Below, piece by piece: positions 1 to 4,844 of a stretch of DNA of 7,834 bases. Position 1 is the stretch's first letter. Each line of letters opens with the position of its first letter. Below the pieces are notes generated by a model. It did no database searches. It was not told the DNA's origin and saw only the letters and a list, made by a program, of their open reading frames with translations. The translations under genes and the position numbers were made by a program. The stretch covers positions 1 through 7,834 of the forward strand of contig DAOUCP010000133.1 of assembly GCA_034432155.1 (NCBI GenBank), given 5' to 3'. The stretch is from DAOUCP01 sp034432155 (GTDB taxonomy: Bacteria; Chloroflexota; Anaerolineae; Epilineales; Epilineaceae).

Positions 1-224
1 TGGAAAGAGTCAACAAGGAGGTCCGGCGACGGACGAACGTCGTCGGCATCTTCCCTGACGACGAGTCCGTGATTCGCCTGGTCGGCACGATTCTGCAGGA
101 GATCGACGACGAGTGGCAGCTCGACCGACGGTATTTCAGCCACGAGTCGATGGCGTTCCTGGATCCGACCGCAACCGACCTTCTTGAAGCCTCCGCGCCG
201 TTCACCTTGGCGCCCAGCCGCTAA
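1..224 (+). CDS. IS256-family (mutator-type) transposase, C-terminal fragment cut by the window edge
   Basis: This is the last 73 codons of an open frame that enters from the left edge (first full codon at 3) and stops with TAA at 222-224. The translation begins ERVNKEVRRRTNVVGIFPDD and continues with a region reading EIDDEWQLDRRYFSHESM. The pattern ER-N-E-RRRT-VVGIFP followed by a 'DEW...RRY.S' block is the hallmark C-terminal end of IS256-family DDE transposases, which cut and paste the element through a circular intermediate. The catalytic D, D and E residues lie upstream; the third falls near the start of this fragment or just outside it. Nothing visible is broken, but integrity of the whole gene cannot be judged. 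A matching terminal repeat follows the stop codon, so this is probably the right end of a complete or once-complete insertion sequence. Confidence 0.88.
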   Translation, partial: ERVNKEVRRRTNVVGIFPDDESVIRLVGTILQEIDDEWQLDRRYFSHESMAFLDPTATDLLEASAPFTLAPSR

Positions 225-249
225 CCGCATACCTGAAGGGGAGCACACT

Positions 250-279
250 GGCATTTACACCAGCTTGACAGACACGGCC
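250..279 (+). mobile_element. Probable right terminal inverted repeat of the IS256-family element
   Basis: About 26 bases after the transposase stop lies a stretch containing gcatttacacca, then gcttgaca and gacacggcc. Read inward from the outer end it has the form GGCCGTGTCTGTCAA...TGGTGTAAATGC, a layout I recognise from many IS256-family ends (a GTGTCTGTCAA-type tip and a TGTAAATGC-type inner part). The exact outer boundary, near 279-281, is inferred. The left repeat and the target duplication lie outside the window, so the repeat cannot be confirmed by pairing here. Confidence 0.6.
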
Positions 280-427
280 CGAGCAGATTATGGCCATGCG
301 AGCCGAAGCACTGGCGGCGCGCTCGGAGAGCGAGACTCCATCGCCAGAGTAGCGCTGGGCCAGACCCGGCGTTCTCCTGAGCCGGGGTTTCGCCTGCCCT
401 GCGCGGTCGGGCGCCTCTTCGGGGCGC

Positions 428-449
428 AACCGGTGGCCGCGCCGGTTTT
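428..449 (+). terminator. Weak terminator-like stem-loop
   Basis: AACCGG (428-433) and CCGGTT (442-447) form a perfect six-base-pair stem with an eight-base loop, followed by two more T residues. It could stop leftover transcription leaving the insertion sequence, but the stem is short and the T-tract is only four bases, so this is a tentative call. Confidence 0.22.
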
Positions 450-545
450 CGAGCCGCCGGCCCTCACCTTGCCTCGCAGCTGGACACCCGCCCGCTCAGC
501 CGAGGGATTCCGGGAACGTGGGCTCCCTCCGGTTGTCCACGTTAG

Positions 546-783
546 GAGCCCCGCATTGCGAGCGGCCCAATAAGCAGCCCCTGCCCGCACCGCGGCCTGC
601 ATCTCCGCTTCACGCCCTCGCACGAGGGCTTCCGCGTTGCGCCCGTGCCCGTCGGACAGCACCGCTCGCACCACCACGCTCCGCCCCGGCGGCAGGTGGC
701 GCATCGCCCGGAGTGCCGCAGCGACCGACCACGTCGGCCCCTCCCCGCCGCTGCGCGCCAGGTGACCGGAGGCGCCGGACGGA
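546..783 (-). pseudogene. Possible coding remnant, unrecognised
   Basis: Read on the minus strand, one frame gives a locally protein-like stretch including GGEGPTWSVAAALRAM, LPPGRSVVVRAVLSDGHGRN and AEMQAAVRAGAAYWAARNAG. Most codons have G or C in the third position and the hydrophobic pattern suggests helix-strand-helix. Both flanks dissolve into arginine/serine-rich sequence. There is no start codon with a ribosome-binding site at the head of this stretch, and the frame runs on far beyond the protein-like part. It may be the worn remains of a gene disrupted near the insertion sequence, or a chance product of the base composition. I do not recognise a family. Confidence 0.2.
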
Positions 784-784
784 G

Positions 785-813
785 TTGACGACGGGGCGTG
801 CCGAGGGTACATT
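785..813 (+). promoter_or_regulatory. Sigma-70-type promoter of the serine protease gene
   Basis: TTGACG (785-790, five of six consensus bases) and TACATT (808-813, four of six) are separated by exactly 17 bases. Transcription would start near 820, giving a leader of about 70 bases before the ATG at 889. In GC-rich DNA this is an unusually good housekeeping-type match, and it is correctly placed for the downstream gene. Confidence 0.55.
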
Positions 814-857
814 CGCGCACGGCGTCGCGCCTGCACGGAAGAGCACCCCGCCATCGT

Positions 858-882
858 TTGCGCCTCCCGGCGCAAGGAAGGA
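858..882 (+). promoter_or_regulatory. Leader hairpin abutting the Shine-Dalgarno sequence of the protease gene
   Basis: TTGCGCC (858-864) and GGCGCAA (869-875) form a perfect seven-base-pair stem with the four-base loop TCCC. The ribosome-binding site AGGAAGGA (875-882) begins on the last base of the stem and ends six bases before the ATG at 889. The strong Shine-Dalgarno sequence decides the start codon. The hairpin may protect the messenger or tune ribosome access; this role is inferred. Confidence 0.5.
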
Positions 883-888
883 TGTGCG

Positions 889-2514
889 ATGGGCACCGTA
901 CCTCGGTCTAGGCGGACCGCAACGGTCCTGGTCTTGTGGCTCGTCGTTGCGAGTCTCACGGCCTGTCTGGGTCCGAAGACGGACCGGCAGAAAGAACCCT
1001 CTCTGCGCCCGTCCGAGCAGCAGCCGACGAGCGAAGCGGCGGAGCGGTCCGGTCGCAGGGCCAGCCAGCCGGTGAGCTCGCGCCAAGGGGTGGAGGCAGC
1101 CACGGTCCGGATTGTGGCGCAGGGAAGCTTCGTCGATCCCGAGGTCGGCATGCGGCAGAACGCCGTGGGTCAGGGCTCGGGCTTCTTCATTGATCCGAGG
1201 GGCTTGATCGTCACCAACAACCACGTGGTGACCGGAGCGGCGCTGGTCAAGGTGTACGTTTCCGGTCGCAGCGAACCCCTGAACGCTCGCGTGGTCGCCG
1301 CGTCCGAGTGTGCGGACTTGGCTTTGATCGACGTCGAAGGTGCGGACTTCCCTTACCTGGCTTGGTACGACGAGGAGATCGAGACCGGCCTCGACGTGTA
1401 TGCGGCAGGCTATCCCCTTGGGGACCCCACCTTTACCCTGACGCGGGGCATCGTCTCCAAGGAGAGGGCCAGCGGCAAGACCAATTGGGCGGCGGTGGAC
1501 GACGTTCTGGAACACGATGCCAACACCAATCCCGGCAGTTCGGGGGGACCCCTGGTGACCGAGGATGGCCGCGTGGTAGCAGTCAACTACGCCGGTCGGG
1601 CCGACACGCGGCAGCAGTTCGCGATTGCCGCGCGCAAGGCGCGGCGCGTCGTGGAGCAGTTGATGGAGGGTCGGGATGTAGAGTCCCTCGGCATCAACGG
1701 TCAGGCAGTCACCAGTGATGAGGGGTTCTCGGGCATCTGGGTGGCTGCGGTGAAATCGGGCTCACCGGCCGACAAAACAGGCATCCAGGCAGGTGACGTG
1801 CTCACCAAGCTGGAGGGTCTGGTGCTGGCGACCGATGGCAGCATGGGCGACTACTGCGACATCCTGCGCAGCCATCTGCCAAGCGACACCCTGTCGGTCG
1901 AAGTGCTCCGTTACTCCTCGCAGGAGACGCTGGCCGGACAGATCAATGGCCGCCAGCTGGAGCCCGTAACCAGCTTCGCCCGCGAGCTGGGAACCGGCGA
2001 AGAGCCACCGAGCACCGAGGAGGCGGAAGACCAGCGACGTTACGTGACCGTCACCGATGACACCGAAGCCATTCGCCTGGTCGTGCCTGCCGACTGGACT
2101 GACGTGGATGGCTCGCCCTACGAGTTCGACGACGGTTCGAAGGGCGCCGCGGTCGCGGCATCGCCCGACCTAGACGAGTTCTATTGGACGTACGAGGTCC
2201 CGGGGGTGATCTTCGTCGCCGTCCGCGACCTCGCCGGCGATACCCAGGAGATTCTGGATACCCTGACCTCCGACGAGATCAAGACCGATTGCACCTTCGT
2301 CGAGACCAGCGAATACGAGGACCCGCTCTACAGGGGACACTACTCCGTTTACAAGGATTGCGAGGGGGGCGACGCCTCGGTCATCCTCCTGGCTGCCCAA
2401 CCGGCGGACCAGGCGTTCATCACATTTGTCCTCGTCCAGGTACGCAGCGACGCCGATCTCGAAGCCCTGGATCGGATCCTGCGCAGTTTCCAGGTGGTGG
2501 GCGACCTGCCCTAG
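889..2514 (+). CDS. HtrA/DegP-like S1C serine protease lipoprotein with a PDZ domain and an extra C-terminal domain
   Basis: This is a 541-residue secreted protease, expected to act outside the cytoplasmic membrane. Residues 7-9 (SRR) and a hydrophobic stretch to residue 25 form a signal peptide ending in the lipobox LTAC, so Cys26 should be lipid-modified and anchor the protein. Residues 27-65 are a polar linker. The trypsin-like domain (about 68-262) has the full catalytic triad: His112 in TNNHVV, Asp143 in CADLALID and Ser218 in NPGSSGGPL. A PDZ domain follows (about 265-350, with GSPADKTGIQAGDVL), then an acidic linker rich in Glu. Residues 385-538 form a mixed alpha/beta domain with Cys468 and Cys491, which could form a disulphide; I cannot name its family, though the fold may be PsbP/DcrB-like. 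Members of the family degrade or refold damaged exported proteins. The start is set by AGGAAGGA at 875-882. The gene has its own promoter and is transcribed alone. Confidence 0.9.
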   Translation: MGTVPRSRRTATVLVLWLVVASLTACLGPKTDRQKEPSLRPSEQQPTSEAAERSGRRASQPVSSRQGVEAATVRIVAQGSFVDPEVGMRQNAVGQGSGFFIDPRGLIVTNNHVVTGAALVKVYVSGRSEPLNARVVAASECADLALIDVEGADFPYLAWYDEEIETGLDVYAAGYPLGDPTFTLTRGIVSKERASGKTNWAAVDDVLEHDANTNPGSSGGPLVTEDGRVVAVNYAGRADTRQQFAIAARKARRVVEQLMEGRDVESLGINGQAVTSDEGFSGIWVAAVKSGSPADKTGIQAGDVLTKLEGLVLATDGSMGDYCDILRSHLPSDTLSVEVLRYSSQETLAGQINGRQLEPVTSFARELGTGEEPPSTEEAEDQRRYVTVTDDTEAIRLVVPADWTDVDGSPYEFDDGSKGAAVAASPDLDEFYWTYEVPGVIFVAVRDLAGDTQEILDTLTSDEIKTDCTFVETSEYEDPLYRGHYSVYKDCEGGDASVILLAAQPADQAFITFVLVQVRSDADLEALDRILRSFQVVGDLP

Positions 2515-2636
2515 CGCCCACCGTCCGCCCCTGGCGCACGTGGAGCGCGACGGCGTGACAGGTCCGGTCTCCTCATCGAAGGCTAACCACCTGGGGCCAC
2601 GAGGAGGCAACCGCGAAAAAGGGTCTCAAACGAAGG

Positions 2637-2707
2637 CTGGGAGGCCTGGATTCGAACCATGATTAACGGATCCAAAGTCCGCTGTCCTGCCGTTGGACGA
2701 CCTCCCA
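2637..2707 (-). tRNA. tRNA-Gln (anticodon UUG)
   Basis: Read on the minus strand, the gene begins TGGGAGG and its acceptor stem closes with CCTCCCA, seven perfect pairs, followed by discriminator G73 as is usual for glutamine tRNA. The D arm is GTCC/GGAC with a GG-containing loop. The anticodon arm GCGGA-CTTTGGA-TCCGT places TTG at positions 34-36, reading CAA. The T loop is the standard TTCGAAT. The total is 71 bases with a short four-base variable loop. CCA is not encoded (CCT follows), so it must be added after transcription. The T stem CATGG/CCAGG has one A-G mismatch at its second pair (50-64), the only structural flaw seen. Confidence 0.95.
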
Positions 2708-2718
2708 GCGACAGCCCC

Positions 2719-2747
2719 ATTCTAGACAGGCCGCCAGACGCCGCCAA
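2719..2747 (-). promoter_or_regulatory. Promoter of the tRNA-Gln gene
   Basis: On the minus strand, TTGGCG (2742-2747, four of six consensus bases) and TAGAAT (2719-2724, five of six) are spaced by exactly 17 bases. The -10 box ends 11 bases before the first base of the mature tRNA. Position and spacing fit a housekeeping promoter that starts at or just before the tRNA 5' end. Confidence 0.6.
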
Positions 2748-3008
2748 GCGATCGACGCTCGGCCGCAGAACGCAGCAGGCCTCGCGCCCCGGCCGAGGGC
2801 TGCCTGGCGTACCCGCCCAAGTGGCGTGGCCGCTCGGGAAGCCACAGAGTTCTCGGAGAGAAGCGAGTTGGTCGCTCCCCAAGCGCCCATGACCAACGCA
2901 GCTCCGACGCTGCGCCGGACGCAGGATCTGACGCGCCGTCGGCGGCCCAGGGGAACCGCCGACGGCCGTCGGTGCGCTTCCCGCCTCGCGCCCGTAGCGG
3001 CGTCGTGG
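2748..3008. other. Spacer between the tRNA promoter and the STAND gene, no gene seen
   Basis: This GC-rich spacer holds the start of the tRNA promoter on its left side and a strong hairpin at 2935-2966 (listed separately). The open frames crossing it are arginine- and alanine-rich without ribosome-binding sites. No copy of the tRNA 3' end that would mark an integrated element was seen here. Confidence 0.5.
2935..2966 (-). terminator. Strong GC-rich hairpin downstream of the STAND gene, terminator-like without a U-tract
   Basis: GCCGTCGGCGG (2935-2945) and CCGCCGACGGC (2956-2966) pair perfectly over 11 bases around a ten-base loop. The hairpin lies 42 bases beyond the stop codon of the minus-strand STAND gene. 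No T-run follows on either strand, so it is not a classical intrinsic terminator. It could be a U-less terminator or messenger-stabilising structure of the sort proposed for GC-rich bacteria. Confidence 0.45.
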
Positions 3009-4619
3009 CTACCGGCCGGTGGGCGCACATTCCTCGCCAGCTGCGAGACACCCCCGCCCGGCTGAGGCACACGTGGCCGACGGGGCCGAGTATCGGCCGA
3101 CGTGAATCACGTCCCCCGCCAGCTGGGACACGCCCGCCGTTCGCTTGGGCGCGGCGGCCCGCTGCTGCGCATCCCCAGCCAGCCCAAGGAGGTAGCGATC
3201 CAGAAACAGACCCGGACGGTAGCTGCGACGACTGGCGGATCCCTGCGGCACGAGCATTCCCGCGGCCACCGCCAGCCGCAGTGCCTCGCCCGCGCCGTTC
3301 TTGCACGCGGCCGCCGCCAGCCCCCCTGCCGCCCCACCTGGCTGGGACTTGGCAGCCTCAACCACAGCCCACACCAGCGCCTGTACGGACTCCGGTACGG
3401 CGTGCCAGAGGCGAGCCCACATATCGCGATAGAGATCGCCGGGCAGTCCCCTGCCAGCCTCGAATTCGGCGACCACCGTGGCTAGGTCCGCCCATTCCAG
3501 CATGGAGGCGGCAAGCCCAATGGACGCCGGATGGCCGCCGGTAGCCCGAATCAAGGGCTCCAACGTGGCGGTCGACGCCCGATCGATGTCCTCGACCCCC
3601 GCTGCGGCAGCACTTCGCCGCAGCAGCGCGATCGAGCTCGGCCGATCGAGCGGCGGCACCGCAAGTCGTTGGTGGCTGGCCGTAGCCGGTAATTCCACGC
3701 GGCTTGTGATCACCACCTTGCTGGGCCAGCGCACAGCGCCCAGTCTCGCTACCAGGCCAGCGGTCCCCTGGGCCTGCTCCCATCCATCGACGACGATGAC
3801 GGTAGGCCGTCGGTCCGCGCTGTCCAGGACATCCAATGGCAGCGCAGGCATCGCCGGCGCGGTCGACTGTCCTGCGGCCCGATCGTCGCTGCCGCTGGGT
3901 CGCCCACCGATCGCCATCGAGCACCAGGCGATGTCCTGAAACACCGATGACTCGACTGCCCGAAGGACAAGATAGCGCGCCAGCTGGGTCTTGCCGATGC
4001 CCCCCGGGCCGGTCAGGAGAAGAATCGGCGGTCCTTCGCTGGAGCAGAGAAGGGGCACGGCGCGATTGACGGTGGCCTCGATGCCAACGAGCCCCCCGAC
4101 GGCGGCGGCTGGCACGTGCGCTGTGGCCCGCTGCACTGGACTGCGAGACAGAGCATCGCGCTCCAGTTCGGCGAGCCGAGCCACCAATGCATCCACGCCT
4201 CGACTCAGCCGTCGCTGGATCGTCCGCCTGTGAACGGTCGTGACCAGGGCGGCGAAGTCATGCAAGCCAAGGTCTAGGTCCGGCCGCAGATAGACGTGGT
4301 AGAGCGAGCTCCACGCCTCCAGCTCACGCTGGCCGTGGCTGAAGTCGTCGCGGATGCGGGCTCGGTGGTTGGTACCGTTTGCGCTGCTCGGTCGGCCCAC
4401 CTCGGCGCGCAGACGCCCCAGCTCGCTCTCCGTGATCTCCAGCAGAAGACGGCCTAGCTCCACGTGCCGCGATTTCTCGCCCGTCGAGAGCCCGGCTGCC
4501 TCCAACGACTGACGGACCAGCCGCAGGTTGGCGAGCGGCGACTTCTCGGGCATTCGGTCATGGGACAACTGACGAAGAAGTTGGTAGAGGTCCTTTCGTG
4601 TGATCGGCAGGCTTTCCAT
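3009..4619 (-). CDS. STAND (NB-ARC-like) P-loop ATPase with N-terminal helix-turn-helix-type region
   Basis: This is a 536-residue cytoplasmic protein. Residues 1-75 are helical (LYQLLRQL, PLANLRLVRQSLEAAG). Residues 121-155 (DFAALVTTVHRRTIQRRLSR, then GVDALVARLAELE) resemble a sigma-region-4-like helix-turn-helix of the kind placed before NB-ARC modules in Chloroflexota regulators. The ATPase core carries Walker A GPGGIGKT (204-211), Walker B VIVVDGWE (274-281), sensor-1 VVITSR (302-307) and a GLPL-like motif GGHPASIGLA (361-370). Asp278 is present, but the usual second Asp is Gly279. Residues 400-478 look like the winged-helix part. No TPR or other sensor repeats follow. The tail after about residue 490 is low-quality sequence encoded by a DNA repeat (3026-3138). 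The start ATG has only a weak GAGAG ribosome-binding site. Signal and target are unknown; a regulatory switch is most likely, and a defence role cannot be excluded. Confidence 0.78.
   Translation of the reverse strand: MESLPITRKDLYQLLRQLSHDRMPEKSPLANLRLVRQSLEAAGLSTGEKSRHVELGRLLLEITESELGRLRAEVGRPSSANGTNHRARIRDDFSHGQRELEAWSSLYHVYLRPDLDLGLHDFAALVTTVHRRTIQRRLSRGVDALVARLAELERDALSRSPVQRATAHVPAAAVGGLVGIEATVNRAVPLLCSSEGPPILLLTGPGGIGKTQLARYLVLRAVESSVFQDIAWCSMAIGGRPSGSDDRAAGQSTAPAMPALPLDVLDSADRRPTVIVVDGWEQAQGTAGLVARLGAVRWPSKVVITSRVELPATASHQRLAVPPLDRPSSIALLRRSAAAAGVEDIDRASTATLEPLIRATGGHPASIGLAASMLEWADLATVVAEFEAGRGLPGDLYRDMWARLWHAVPESVQALVWAVVEAAKSQPGGAAGGLAAAACKNGAGEALRLAVAAGMLVPQGSASRRSYRPGLFLDRYLLGLAGDAQQRAAAPKRTAGVSQLAGDVIHVGRYSAPSATCASAGRGCLAAGEECAPTGR
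3026..3138. repeat. Diverged direct repeat pair within the 3' end of the STAND gene
   Basis: Two related copies lie about 80 bases apart, at 3026-3058 and 3108-3138. Each contains GCCAGCTG followed by a near-identical ACAC(C/G)CCCGCC, and each is preceded by a CAC..TCC.C block; the copies differ by a two-base gap, so they are read in different frames (GVSQLAGDV in one, GCLAAGEEC in the other). Beside the second copy is a palindrome, GACGTGA-A-TCACGTC (3099-3113), and GGCCGACG occurs twice in between. The pattern is reminiscent of the multiple short repeats at the ends of some insertion sequences, but no transposase accompanies it. Confidence 0.45.
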
Positions 4620-4795
4620 TTCGACCCGTCTCTCGGAGCGCGGGTGGCAACTTGGGTGGGTCCCCAGCTTACTGCAGTGGCCTGGCGGCCGTCGAGAAAG
4701 AACTTTCCCGGATTGCCCATGGCTGGGATCCGGGGCGATTCATCGTCGGTACCCGCCTGACCAAGCCGCTGGCCACCTTCTGCCCAACGTCACCC

Positions 4796-4826
4796 TGCCC
4801 AGCGAGGGACGGCCATCGGCTGGGCA
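4796..4826 (-). terminator. Stem-loop downstream of the LuxR-type regulator gene, possible terminator without a U-tract
   Basis: TGCCCAGC (4796-4803) and GCTGGGCA (4819-4826) pair perfectly over eight bases around a 15-base loop. The structure begins 18 bases after the minus-strand stop codon at 4845-4847. No T-run follows, so termination here would be weak, and read-through into the STAND gene is possible. The remaining part of the 225-base gap shows no promoter that I would support. Confidence 0.35.
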
Positions 4827-4844
4827 AGCCCGCCGCCGGCGCCG

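Larger units (their letters stand above)
280..784. other. Stretch without a confident gene between the insertion sequence and the protease
   Basis: About 500 GC-rich bases separate the IS end from the protease promoter. Open frames cross it on both strands, but most have the arginine-, proline- and serine-rich composition of chance frames in GC-rich DNA and lack a ribosome-binding site. Small stem-loops occur at about 368-390 (CCCGGC/GCCGGG) and 428-449. A protein-like stretch on the minus strand (about 546-783) is listed separately. No RNA gene was recognised. Confidence 0.5.

Noticed and set aside
610..1515. Long minus-strand open frames (288-1151 and 610-1515) overlapping the protease start
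   Set aside because: They run antisense to the signal peptide and catalytic domain of a certain gene, and have no start with a ribosome-binding site. Only the short protein-like piece at 546-783 was kept, at low confidence.
2637..2707. tRNA-Gln as an integration site of a genomic island
   Set aside because: No second copy of the tRNA 3' end and no integrase gene were found in the window.
3478..3939. A 153-codon plus-strand open frame opposite the STAND ATPase
   Set aside because: It is antisense to the NB-ARC motifs and its serine/arginine-rich composition is that of a shadow frame.
3009..4619. STAND ATPase as an Avs-type antiphage protein
   Set aside because: No nuclease, TIR, protease or membrane effector domain is visible at the N-terminus, no large repeat sensor follows, and no defence genes are nearby; the N-terminal region looks like a DNA-binding element instead.
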